46,700 bases of DNA from Vicinamibacteria bacterium (lineage in GTDB: Bacteria; Acidobacteriota; Vicinamibacteria; Fen-336), in contig JAMPXO010000029.1 in NCBI GenBank assembly GCA_023701125.1, positions 1 to 46,700 of the forward strand, read 5' to 3'. Below the pieces are notes generated by a model that saw only the letters and a list, made by a program, of their open reading frames with translations, did no database searches and was not told where the DNA came from. A program made the position numbers and the translations under genes. Below are positions 25,504 to 33,582 of the stretch, in pieces (positions within the stretch are counted from its first letter, which is position 1; every line of letters begins with the position of its first letter).

Positions 25504-26022
25504 TTACGCGCGCGGCGGGCCGAGTGCTTCGCGCAGCCGCAGCAGCGCCGTGCGCATCCGGGTCTTGATGGTGCCCAGCGGAAGGCCCGTGCGCTCCGCG
25601 ATCTCGACCTGGGTCAGGCCCTCGTAGTAGGCGAGCTCCAGCGCCCGGCGTTGGGGTGGCGGCAGCGCCTGCAGGGCATCGCGCACGGCGATCGCCTCCG
25701 CGGTGCGCGGCATCTCGACCCCGACCGGGATCGCGTCCTCGGGCGCCTCGCGGCGGGCGGCCCGGCGGCGCAGGCGGTCGAGCGAGCGGGAGCGGGCGAT
25801 CACGGCCAGCCAGCTGGTGACGCTGCCGCGGGCCGGGTCGTAGCGGCCGGCCTGGCGCCAGGCCTGGAGGAAGACCTCCTGCAACACCTCCTCCGCCTCG
25901 GCGCGATCGCGCAGGATGCGCAGGCAGAGGGCGTTCACGAGCGAGGCGTGCTGGTCGTAGAGATCCGCCAGCGCGGCCCGGTCGCCCGCCTCGATCCGGC
26001 GCAGCAGGTCGGGGGGAAGCAT
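25504..26022 (-). CDS. ECF-type RNA polymerase sigma factor
   Basis: 172 aa. I chose ATG 26022 (MLPPDLLRRIEAGDRAAL), the usual ECF opening; GTG 26076 is longer and less typical. Region 2 spans about 15-85 (LYDQHASLVNALCLRILRDRAEAEEVLQEVFLQAW ... SWLAVIARSRSLDRLRR), and region 4 about 115-165 (QRRALELAYYEGLTQVEIAERTGLPLGTIKTRM). The pattern is SigK-like. No anti-sigma gene is adjacent, though a ChrR-type cupin occurs at 32396. It is the first gene of a long run, nine bases before the split-barrel gene, so it probably controls the polyamine/DUF350 genes or is controlled with them. Confidence 0.87.
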   Translation of the reverse strand: MLPPDLLRRIEAGDRAALADLYDQHASLVNALCLRILRDRAEAEEVLQEVFLQAWRQAGRYDPARGSVTSWLAVIARSRSLDRLRRRAARREAPEDAIPVGVEMPRTAEAIAVRDALQALPPPQRRALELAYYEGLTQVEIAERTGLPLGTIKTRMRTALLRLREALGPPRA

Positions 26023-26081
26023 CCGCGGCGGGCATCGTAACCCGCAATCCGCGGCGGCCGTCGGCCGCGTAACCACCCGAC
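26023..26081. promoter_or_regulatory. Divergent promoter region with a repeated CGTAACC
   Basis: The 59 bases between the ECF sigma gene (minus) and the outer-membrane gene (plus) contain CGTAACC twice in direct orientation, at 26036-26042 and 26068-26074. GTAACC-like sequences resemble some ECF -35 elements, so autoregulation is possible, but the spacing to a start is short for the plus-strand gene and no -10 is evident. Confidence 0.3.
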
Positions 26082-26894
26082 GTGAAGCCCTGCCTGCTGC
26101 TCAGCCTCTGCCTGCTGCTGCCCCCCGCCGCCCGCGCCCAGGCCCCCGCGTCCGCACCGCCGCCGCCCGGCGCTGGCGGCCCGAATACCAGCGTCCAGGA
26201 GCTGTTGCCCGAGATCGGCAAGATCGGCGCCGAGGTCGGCCTCTTCGGCGGCCTCTCCCGGAACCCCTTCGAGATCGGCGACGGCGCCGACTTCGGCGGA
26301 TTCATCGCGCTGCCGCTGGTCCGCGTCGGCAACGGCAAGCTCTCGTACGAGATCCAGGTCGCGCTGGCGATGGCGACGTCGGAGCCGTTCACGGTCACCG
26401 ACTCGGTCGCCTTCGTCGCCAACCTGGCCGCCGGGGTCTCGCCCGCCGATGCCCTGGCCGGCCCGCCGCGGGCGCCGTTCCCGGTCGTGCGCACCGTGCG
26501 CACGCGGTCGCGGCTGCTGCACCTGTCGCCGTTCGGCCTGCGCTACACGTACATGGGCTCGGAGCGGCTGCGCCCCTACCTCGGTGCGGGCGGCGACATC
26601 CTGGTCACGATCACGAGCCAGGACCCGGTGGCGGACGAGTCGCTGATCTTCACCGGCACGGCGCCGTTCGACGCGCCGCTGATCGGCGGCCTGATCGCGC
26701 AGGCGCCGGAACTCGCCGCCAGGGGCACGCCGAGCGGGCAGGGCGACATCGCGATCGGCGGCCACGCGATGGCAGGGGTCGAGATCCGGCTGTCGAAGAC
26801 GGCATCGTTCAACCTCGAGTACCGCTTCACGATCGGCGAAGGGAAGAACGCGACGCTGCACACGGCCACCGCCGGCCTGGGGCTGCACTTCTGA
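26082..26894 (+). CDS. Outer-membrane beta-barrel protein
   Basis: 270 aa from GTG 26082. A signal peptide (CLLLSLCLLLPPAARAQA) is followed by a Pro-rich linker. Amphipathic strands come next: AEVGLFGGLSRNPFEIGDGADFGGFIALPLVRVG, LSPFGLRYTYMGSERLRPYLGAGGDILVTI and FNLEYRFTIGEG. The chain ends in GLGLHF, with a C-terminal Phe as expected of outer-membrane barrels. The size and YLGAGG motif suggest an OmpW/OmpA-barrel-like small pore with eight to ten strands; no ligand is evident. It shares TGATG with the next gene, so it is the first of a three-gene operon with two ferritin-like exported proteins. Confidence 0.74.
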   Translation: MKPCLLLSLCLLLPPAARAQAPASAPPPPGAGGPNTSVQELLPEIGKIGAEVGLFGGLSRNPFEIGDGADFGGFIALPLVRVGNGKLSYEIQVALAMATSEPFTVTDSVAFVANLAAGVSPADALAGPPRAPFPVVRTVRTRSRLLHLSPFGLRYTYMGSERLRPYLGAGGDILVTITSQDPVADESLIFTGTAPFDAPLIGGLIAQAPELAARGTPSGQGDIAIGGHAMAGVEIRLSKTASFNLEYRFTIGEGKNATLHTATAGLGLHF

Positions 26895-27370
26895 TGAAGG
26901 TGCTCTCGCGCCGCGCGGCCCTGCGCCTCGCCGCGGCGGGGCCGGCGCTCGCGATCGCAGGCCCGGCGGTCGGAGAGGAGTACGCGAGCGCCGCGGAGGT
27001 GTTCGCGGCGATCGACACGCGCGAGGCCGAGGTCGCAGCCCGGCTGCGCGTCCTCGCTCGCGCCGTCCCGGCGGCCACGGCGCTGGCGGAGAGCGTGCTG
27101 CGCGACCACGAGCGGTTCCGCGCCGAGCGCGCGAAGCTGCGCCGCCGGCTGCGGCTCGAGCCCGCCCCCGCAGCCTTCCCCGCGCCGGCCGGCGTCGACG
27201 CGGACCTGCAGGCCCTGCGCGAGGCGCTCGACCGCCTCGTCTACACCCACGCCGAGGGCCTGCCCGCGGTCCGCGACCCGCACTCGGTACACCAGCTCGC
27301 GACCCACATGGTGGAGCACGCGCGGCACCTCACGGTCGTCGACCTGTGGCTGGAGCGGGAGCGTGGCTGA
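26894..27370 (+). CDS. Exported helical (ferritin-like) protein
   Basis: 158 aa; ATG 26894 overlaps the previous stop as TGATG. The N-terminus SRRAALRLAAAGPALAIAGPA has a twin-arginine character. The rest is four helices rich in Arg and Ala with acidic/His pairs that could bind metal (EVFAAIDTREAEV, ESVLRDHERFRAE, HMVEHARHLTVVDLWLE). It resembles one half of ferritin-like pairs but lacks a full diiron motif, so metal binding is uncertain. The stop overlaps the next gene by eight bases, so the two are co-translated. Confidence 0.62.
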   Translation: MKVLSRRAALRLAAAGPALAIAGPAVGEEYASAAEVFAAIDTREAEVAARLRVLARAVPAATALAESVLRDHERFRAERAKLRRRLRLEPAPAAFPAPAGVDADLQALREALDRLVYTHAEGLPAVRDPHSVHQLATHMVEHARHLTVVDLWLERERG

Positions 27371-27875
27371 GTCCCGCCGCGACGCGCTGTTCCGGGTCGC
27401 GGGCCTCGCGGGCCTCGCGCTGCCGGTGGTGGACCTGCTCGGCGGCGCCGGTGCCCGGGCGTCGGAGCGGCTCGACCTCGAGATCCTCGGCGCGGCGCTG
27501 GCGCTCGAGCACCACGCGATCGCGATCTACGAGCACGGCCTCGAGCGCGGGCTGTTCCCGTCCGGCCTGCGTGACTACGCGGTCGAGTTCCGCGGCGACC
27601 ACCTCGGCCACCGCGACACCCAGGTCGCGCTGATGGAAGAGCGCGGCGGCCGCGCGCCGGCGCCGCAGCGCACGTACCACCTCGAGGGGCTCACGTCGGC
27701 GGAGCGCCTGCTGAAGGAGGCGCTCACCATCGAGCGGGTGGCCCAGGACGCCTACCTGCGCCTGATCGGCAACATCCGCACGAGCGACTACCAGCTCGCG
27801 GCGGCCTTCATCCTGGTCGACGAGGTCCGCCACGCGACGGTCTGGAAGCGGGCCACGGGCGCCCGCATCTACTAG
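27363..27875 (+). CDS. Exported ferritin-like protein (DUF4439-like)
   Basis: 170 aa from GTG 27363, overlapping the previous gene. The signal region SRRDALFRVAGLAGLALPV has a double Arg. Helices carry likely diiron ligands: LALEHHAIAIYEHGL, FRGDHLGHRDTQVALM, EALTIERVAQDAYL and DEVRHATVW, close to the ExxH pairs of ferritin-like domains. This family probably handles iron or oxidants outside the cytoplasm. It ends in CTAG shared with the SRPBCC gene. Confidence 0.76.
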   Translation: MAESRRDALFRVAGLAGLALPVVDLLGGAGARASERLDLEILGAALALEHHAIAIYEHGLERGLFPSGLRDYAVEFRGDHLGHRDTQVALMEERGGRAPAPQRTYHLEGLTSAERLLKEALTIERVAQDAYLRLIGNIRTSDYQLAAAFILVDEVRHATVWKRATGARIY

Positions 27876-28336
27876 CGCGTCTCCGCGGGTTCGACGAACG
27901 CCGCGAGCCGGCCCAGCGTCTGGCGGCCGCCTTCGGCCGCGTGGAAGACGTCGACCGCCATCCGGTAGGCCTCGTCGTCGGCGAGCACCGCGCGCATGGT
28001 CAGCCGCGTGTGGCCACCTTCGTCGACGAAGGTGACGGTGTTGCGGAAGACGGGCGTCGTCAGGTGGTCGTAGACGAGCCGCTCGGGGGCCGCGACCTCG
28101 ACGTAGACGTTGTGGTTCTTGTAGTCGGTTCCGTCCGGCCCGTGCATGTCGAAGCGCCAGGTGCCTCCCGGCCGCACGTCCATCTCGTAGATGGTCAGGC
28201 TGAAGCCGTCGGGGCCGAACCAGCGGCCGATGTGCTCGCGGTCGGTCCAGGCCGCGAACACCAGTTCGCGCGGCGCGCGGATCAGGCGCTCGGTGACGAT
28301 CGTGCGCTGGGCTTCGGGGGTCGGGGCACTGATCAT
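27872..28336 (-). CDS. SRPBCC/AHSA1-family protein
   Basis: 154 aa from ATG 28336; a longer start would overlap the ArsR gene deeply. The fold is recognisable: IVTERLIRAPRELVFAAWTDREHIGRWFGPDGF, then MDVRPGGTWRFDMHGPDG, and VTFVDEGGHTRLTMRAVL, the START-like AHSA1 pattern. Such proteins bind hydrophobic ligands. ATG overlaps the ArsR stop by four bases (ATGA), so the two are translated together: ArsR-SRPBCC pairs are common and the regulator probably answers the same signal. Confidence 0.88.
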   Translation of the reverse strand: MISAPTPEAQRTIVTERLIRAPRELVFAAWTDREHIGRWFGPDGFSLTIYEMDVRPGGTWRFDMHGPDGTDYKNHNVYVEVAAPERLVYDHLTTPVFRNTVTFVDEGGHTRLTMRAVLADDEAYRMAVDVFHAAEGGRQTLGRLAAFVEPAETR

Positions 28337-28677
28337 TTTCGGGCTCTCTTTTCTTTTTCCTGGAGCTGCTGGAGGTAGTCCTCCAGGCGGTCGAGCCGCA
28401 GCTCCCACAGCTCCCGGTACTTCTCCAGCCAGTCGGCCACCTCGCGCAGGGGCCTGGGGTTGAGGCGGCAGGGCCGGAACTGCGCCTGGCGGGTCTGGGT
28501 CACGAGCCCCGCCCGCTGCAGCACCTTGAGGTGCTTGGTGACGGCGGGTGCGCTGATGTCGAACGGCCGGGCGAGCTCGGCGACGGAGGTCTCGCCCAGC
28601 GCCAACCGCGCCAGGATCGCCCGGCGGGTGGGATCGGCGAGTGCAGCCAGCGTGTTGCTCAGAGCATCAGCCGCCAT
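28333..28677 (-). CDS. ArsR-family transcriptional regulator
   Basis: 114 aa. Winged-helix core: LAALADPTRRAILARLALGETSVAELARPFDISAPAVTKHLKVLQRAGLV, then a C-terminal helix (WLEKYRELWELRLDRLEDYLQQL). No metal-binding cysteines are present near the helix, so the ligand is probably not a heavy metal. It regulates itself and the SRPBCC gene; a candidate operator lies just upstream (28680-28715). Coupled to the SRPBCC gene by an ATGA overlap. Confidence 0.92.
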   Translation of the reverse strand: MAADALSNTLAALADPTRRAILARLALGETSVAELARPFDISAPAVTKHLKVLQRAGLVTQTRQAQFRPCRLNPRPLREVADWLEKYRELWELRLDRLEDYLQQLQEKEKRARK

Positions 28678-28679
28678 GA

Positions 28680-28715
28680 ATTACACCCATGAGTTAATTA
28701 ACCTGACGGTAAAGT
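28680..28715. promoter_or_regulatory. AT-rich ArsR operator/promoter candidate
   Basis: A sharp AT-rich island in GC-rich surroundings contains the perfect palindrome GTTAATTAAC at 28693-28702, a typical ArsR-family half-site arrangement. It lies within 20-30 bases of the arsR start, so binding would block its promoter. Confidence 0.55.
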
Positions 28716-28756
28716 AAGAAGCCGGGCCTCCGGTGTCAAGGACTTTTCCCGCTGGG

Positions 28757-28762
28757 TACACT
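28757..28762 (+). promoter_or_regulatory. Candidate -10 box (TACACT)
   Basis: TACACT lies 10 bases before ATG 28773, the spacing of a leaderless or near-leaderless transcript. No clear -35 box is seen. It resembles the TAGAAT/TACAAT boxes before other genes in the window. Confidence 0.35.
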
Positions 28763-28772
28763 CTGCGTCCCT

Positions 28773-29783
28773 ATGAGCTTCGCGCCCCTCGACATCGCCC
28801 ATCCCTACCTGCTCTTCCTCGGCGACGCGCCCGACGCGCTGGCGGCCAAGACCGCGCGCGGCGTCGCCCAGTTCCGGCCCGAGTGGTGCCTGGGCCAGTG
28901 GCGTCTGCCCGACTGCAAGGCCGACCTCGGGCTGCCCGAGCTGGACGCGGCGGCAGCGGCGGCGCTGGGCGCGAGGACGATGATCGTGGGCGTCGCCAAC
29001 GCCGGGGGCCTGCTGCCCGAGCACTGGCAGGGCGCGCTGATCGAAGCCCTCGAAAGCGGGATGGACCTGGCCAGCGGCCTGCACGCGAAGCTGACCGACC
29101 TGCCCGCGGTGGCCGCGGCCGCGCAGCGGTTGGGCCGCCAGCTCCACGACGTGCGCCACCCGCGCCAGGACTACCCGGTGGGCAAGGGCCGGCTGCGCAG
29201 CGGCAAGCGGCTGCTCACGGTCGGCACCGACTGCTCGGTGGGCAAGATGTACACCTCGCTGGCGCTCGAGAAGGAGCTGCGCGCGCGCGGCGTCAAGGCC
29301 GACTTCCGGGCGACCGGGCAGACGGGGATCCTGATCGCCGGCTGCGGCGTGTCGGTCGACGCGGTGGTCGCCGACTTCATGTCCGGGGCGATCGAGGCCA
29401 TCACGCCCGACAACGAGCCCGACCACTGGGACCTGATCGAAGGCCAGGGCTCGCTGTTCCACGCGTCGTACGCGGGCGTCAGCCTGGCGCTGCTGCACGG
29501 CTCGGCGCCCGACGCGCTGGTGCTGTGCCACGAGCCGAAACGCCGCCACATGCGCGGCCTGCCGCACTACTCGCTGCCGGGTCTGAAGGAGTGCGCCGAG
29601 GCGAACCTCGCGGCCGCCCGCCTCACCAACCGCAACGTGCGCCTCGTCGGCGCGTCCCTCAACACCAGCAACCTCGAGCCGGCGGAGCGCCTCGCGGCGC
29701 TCGCGGAAGCGGAGGGCGAGCTGGGCGTGCCCGCCGTCGACCCGCTGGTCACGGGCGCAGCGCGGATCGTGGACGAGCTCTGA
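28773..29783 (+). CDS. dgcN: DUF1611/DgcN-family P-loop enzyme
   Basis: 336 aa from ATG 28773. The N-terminal part (PYLLFLGDAPDALAAKTARGVAQFRPEWCLGQ) and the P-loop VGTDCSVGKMYTSLALEKEL at about 150 mark the DUF1611 family, with RATGQTGILIAGCGVSVDAVVADF and EGQGSLFHASYAG further on. Members were recently assigned as DgcN, which acts with DgcA in D-glutamate breakdown by N-acetylation of D-glutamate, a peptidoglycan component. No dgcA-type epimerase gene is in the window. The downstream transporter genes are on the other strand. The family is confident; the substrate is inferred. Confidence 0.82.
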   Translation: MSFAPLDIAHPYLLFLGDAPDALAAKTARGVAQFRPEWCLGQWRLPDCKADLGLPELDAAAAAALGARTMIVGVANAGGLLPEHWQGALIEALESGMDLASGLHAKLTDLPAVAAAAQRLGRQLHDVRHPRQDYPVGKGRLRSGKRLLTVGTDCSVGKMYTSLALEKELRARGVKADFRATGQTGILIAGCGVSVDAVVADFMSGAIEAITPDNEPDHWDLIEGQGSLFHASYAGVSLALLHGSAPDALVLCHEPKRRHMRGLPHYSLPGLKECAEANLAAARLTNRNVRLVGASLNTSNLEPAERLAALAEAEGELGVPAVDPLVTGAARIVDEL

Positions 29784-29793
29784 TCGGCTGGGG

Positions 29794-30581
29794 CTACCGC
29801 TCCTCTGGAAGCGAACTTTCGTGCCAGTGGCGGAGCAGGAAGCGGGAGAGCGCCTGCAGCGCCGCGTAGATCGCGATGCCGGTCAGCGAGAGCAGCAGCA
29901 GCGCCGCGAACATCTTCGGGATCTGCAGCCGGTAGCCCGCTTCCAGCAGGCGGAACGCGAGGCCCGTCTCCGCGCCGCCGGTGCCGGCCACGAATTCCGC
30001 CACCACGGCACCGATCAGCGCCAGGCCGCCGCTGATGCGCAGGCCCGCCAGGAAGTGGGGCAGCGCGGCCGGCAGCCGCAGGCGCCGCAGCGTCTGCCAG
30101 CGCGACGCGCCGTAGAGCGCGAACAGGTCGACCAGGTTGCGGTCGGCGCTGGCCAGGCCCAGCGCCGTGTTCGAGACGATCGGGAAGAACGCGACCAGCC
30201 ACGCGCAGACGAGCAGGGCGCTGGCCGGGTCGTTCACCCAGATGATGATCAGCGGTGCGATCGACACGATCGGCGTCACCTGCAGCGCCACCGCGTAGGG
30301 GAACAGGCTGCGTTCGATCCAGCGCGACCAGGTGAGGGCGATCGCCAGCGCGACGCCCGACACCGTCGCCAGCGCCAGCGCCAGCAGCGTGATCTTCAGC
30401 GTGAAGGCGAGCGAGCCCAGCAAGCTGGGCCCGTCGTCGCGCAGCGCCTTCAAGACCAGCAGCGGCCCGGGCAGCACGTAGGGCGGGATCGCCTGGACGC
30501 GGACCAGCGCCTCCCACGCGCCGAGGAAGACGACGCCCACCAGCAGTGGCGACAGGCGCAAGGCGACGGCGCGCGCGCGGC

Positions 30582-30585
<4 letters not shown>
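29794..30585 (-). CDS. ABC transporter permease (SsuC/ThiX-like)
   Basis: 263 aa, about six membrane helices. The ABC-coupling loop is LYGASRWQTLRRLRLPAALPHFLAGLRI, the EAA-type motif for contact with the ATPase. It overlaps the ATPase gene by ATGA (30582-30585), completing a substrate-binding protein - ATPase - permease operon (SBP first). A substrate of the NMT1/ThiY class fits the SBP, i.e. a pyrimidine or similar nitrogenous compound. Ends 11 bases after the convergent dgcN stop. Confidence 0.88.
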
Positions 30586-31325
<740 letters not shown>

Positions 31326-31327
31326 GG

Positions 31328-32317
31328 CTACTTCTGCGGCGTCAGCCCGAGTTTGCGGTTCACGAAGCGCAGCGTGAACGCCTGCTTCCAGTCGAGGTCC
31401 GTCGGGTACAGGCCCTGGCCCGCCATCAGCTCGAAGAACTCCTCCCACCGCGTCTCGGTCATCGCGCCGACGCCGAGCGCCTTCGCGTCGCCGGAGTCGA
31501 CGATGCCGTGGGCCTTCAGCTTGTCGCGCCCGTAGGTCAGCAGCTCGTCGGTCATGTCCGGGTTGTCGCGCTTGATCAGCGCGTTGGCCGGCCCGGGGTC
31601 GCCGTTCAGGTAGGAGACCCAGCCGAGGATGCTGGCGTCGACGAAGGCCTGCACGACCTCCGGCTTCTCGTCCGCCAGCTTGCGCGACGTCTGCAGCACG
31701 GCGGCGTAGCTCGTGTAGCCGCGGTCGGCGAGCAGGTGCACGACCGGCGTCGCGCCCGCCTTCTGCACGGTCAGTGGCTCGCTGGTCAGGTAGCCCTGTT
31801 GCACGGCCTGCTTGTCGGCGAGGAACGGCGCGGGGTTGAAGGTGTAGGGCCGGATCTGGGCGTCGGCATAGCCGAAGCGGGCCTTGAGGAACAACCACGA
31901 GCCGATCCGGGTGTCGCTGCCGATCATGATCGGCTTGCCCTTCAGCGCCTCCAGCGAGTCGTTGCCCTGACCTGCGTGGGCGATCAGCACCTGCGGGTCC
32001 TTCTGGAACAGCGCCGCGACCGCGACCATCGGGATCGACTCGCGCACGAAGTTCAGCGGGATGAAGCTGTTCGACGCCATGTTCACGTCCAGCTTGCCGG
32101 CCGCCAGCAACTGCGCGTGGTTCACCTGCGGCCCGCCCTGGCGGATCGTGACCTCGAGCCCGCGCTGCGCGTACAGCCCGGTCGCCAGCGCCTGGTAGAA
32201 GCCGCCGTGCTCGGCCTGGGCCTTCCAGTCGGTGCCGAACGAGAGCTTGACCGGGGCCTGGGCCAGGGCCGGGAGGGAGAGGGCGAGCAGGGCAGCCGCG
32301 TGAAGAAGGGGCTTCAT
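31328..32317 (-). CDS. NMT1/ThiY-like ABC substrate-binding protein
   Basis: 329 aa with signal peptide (MKPLLHAAALLALSLPALAQA). FGTDWKAQAEHGGFYQALATGLYAQRGLEVTIRQGG is the opening of the NMT1/THI5-like family, which includes ThiY (pyrimidine precursor of thiamine) and sulfonate binders. MASNSFIPLNF, ALKGKPIMIGSDT and TRWEEFFELMAGQG also fit. Which compound is bound cannot be told from sequence; no TPP or FMN riboswitch is seen upstream, which argues against simple vitamin control. First gene of the transporter operon, divergent from the cupin gene. Confidence 0.87.
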   Translation of the reverse strand: MKPLLHAAALLALSLPALAQAPVKLSFGTDWKAQAEHGGFYQALATGLYAQRGLEVTIRQGGPQVNHAQLLAAGKLDVNMASNSFIPLNFVRESIPMVAVAALFQKDPQVLIAHAGQGNDSLEALKGKPIMIGSDTRIGSWLFLKARFGYADAQIRPYTFNPAPFLADKQAVQQGYLTSEPLTVQKAGATPVVHLLADRGYTSYAAVLQTSRKLADEKPEVVQAFVDASILGWVSYLNGDPGPANALIKRDNPDMTDELLTYGRDKLKAHGIVDSGDAKALGVGAMTETRWEEFFELMAGQGLYPTDLDWKQAFTLRFVNRKLGLTPQK

Positions 32318-32395
32318 GCGGCTAGTCTAGACGCAGTTTCCGCGGCAATCCGCGGGCCCGCCGCCGGGCGTACTGACGGCGAACCGGAGGAATCG

Positions 32396-32824
32396 TTGAG
32401 GGGGCACTGGCGGGGAATCGAGCACGCGCTGGCGCTGGGACTGCCTCCCGCGCTGCCTCTCGCTGCGTCGCGCGAGCGTCTGCTGCGGCTCGCGCAGGCC
32501 CCGCGCTCGGTCGCCCTGCTGCCGCGGGCGGGCTGGAGCGAGTGGGCGCCGGGCCTCGACGCCCTCGTGGTCTCGGAGGAACCCGACGCGGGCGTGCGCT
32601 CGGTGCTCGTGCGCGGCCGCCCGGGCGTGATCGTGCCGCGCCACCGCCACCTCGGCGACGAGGACATCCTGGTCCTCGCGGGGGAGTTGCGCGACGGTCG
32701 CGCGGTGTACGGCCCCGGCGAGCTCTGCCACAGCGCGACGGGCTCGGTCCACTCGGAAGAAGTCGTGGGCGACGCGGAGTGCGTCTGCTTCGTCGTCTAC
32801 TACGGCGGCCACGAGCCGGCCTAG
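32396..32824 (+). CDS. ChrR-type cupin protein without the zinc-binding domain
   Basis: 142 aa from TTG 32396 after CGGAGGA. The N-terminal segment (LPLAASRERLLRLAQAP) matches the linker of ChrR-like anti-sigma proteins. The cupin core reads VSEEPDAGVRSVLVRGRPGVIVPRHRHLGDEDILVLAGEL, with a metal site from RHRH, a Glu, and a later His (SVHSEEV). ChrR normally has an N-terminal zinc-binding anti-sigma domain with H and CxxC; that part is absent here. So it is probably a metal-dependent sensor or enzyme cupin, possibly linked to the ECF sigma factor. Its stop overlaps the SGNH gene through CTAG. Confidence 0.74.
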   Translation: MRGHWRGIEHALALGLPPALPLAASRERLLRLAQAPRSVALLPRAGWSEWAPGLDALVVSEEPDAGVRSVLVRGRPGVIVPRHRHLGDEDILVLAGELRDGRAVYGPGELCHSATGSVHSEEVVGDAECVCFVVYYGGHEPA

Positions 32825-33582
32825 AACGGCAACTTCACCGGCTCGGTGGCGAGGTACGGCTTCAGGCTCTGGTACCAGAGGGCGTAACCGTCTCCGTTGA
32901 GGTGGATGCCGTCGGGGGTCAGCTCCGGACGCAGTTGGCCGGCGCCGTCGGTGAGGTGGGCCAGGTCGATGAAGACGAAGCCTTCCGTCGTCGCCTGTCC
33001 GGCCAGGAAACGATTCAGTGCCCCCACCTGCTCGTTGAACTCCGCGCTGGCGGTCAGCCGGCCCAGGCGGTCGACCGTCGGCAGCACGCTCTGCACGTGG
33101 ACCTGCGTCTCCGGAGTGTGCTGGCGGAGCATGCGGATGATCCGCAGGTGGTTGGCCTGCAGCTCCGCGATCGGGACCTGCGCGAGGATGTCGTTGATGC
33201 CGATCATGACGAACACCTGCCGCGGGCGGCAGGTGACCACGCTGGCCAGGCGCATGAAGACGCCCGAGGAATAGTCCCCGGAAATCCCCATGTTGACGAC
33301 CCTGGCAGGGCCGGGCCAGTGCGGGCGGAAGAAGGCGGTCAGGCTGTCGCCGATCAGCACTGCGGCGGTGCCGGGCAGGCACTCGGCGGCCTGCTCGAAG
33401 CGCAGCCGGTGCCAGCGCTCCTTCTCGAAGTAGCGGGCGAGCAGGGCCTGTCGGCGCGCGTTGACGAAGGCCTGGTAGGAGGTCTGGCCCTCCAGGCAGA
33501 AGAGCAGGACGACGAACACGAGCAGCGCTCTCCACACGCGGTGCTTCAGGCCGCCCCACATGCGCGCCAAGATACCGATCAC
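32821..33582 (-). CDS. Membrane-anchored SGNH/GDSL hydrolase
   Basis: 253 aa. I chose GTG 33582, which overlaps the P450 stop as GTGA; ATG 33561 is an alternative. One N-terminal helix (VWRALLVFVVLLFCLEG) serves as anchor. SGNH blocks are present: AAVLIGDSLTAFFRPHWP (catalytic Ser in GDSL), VNMGISGDYSS (Gly block), VFVMIGINDI (Asn block: GIND) and LTPDGIHLNGDGY (Asp-x-x-His). It would remove acyl or sugar groups from an exported substrate. Coupled to the P450 gene, so the two may act on the same lipid. Confidence 0.83.
   Translation of the reverse strand: MIGILARMWGGLKHRVWRALLVFVVLLFCLEGQTSYQAFVNARRQALLARYFEKERWHRLRFEQAAECLPGTAAVLIGDSLTAFFRPHWPGPARVVNMGISGDYSSGVFMRLASVVTCRPRQVFVMIGINDILAQVPIAELQANHLRIIRMLRQHTPETQVHVQSVLPTVDRLGRLTASAEFNEQVGALNRFLAGQATTEGFVFIDLAHLTDGAGQLRPELTPDGIHLNGDGYALWYQSLKPYLATEPVKLPF

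Noticed and set aside
32318-32395. Riboswitch upstream of the ThiY-like transporter gene
   Set aside because: No TPP or FMN riboswitch core could be found; only a short CCGCGG-CAAT-CCGCGG palindrome is present.
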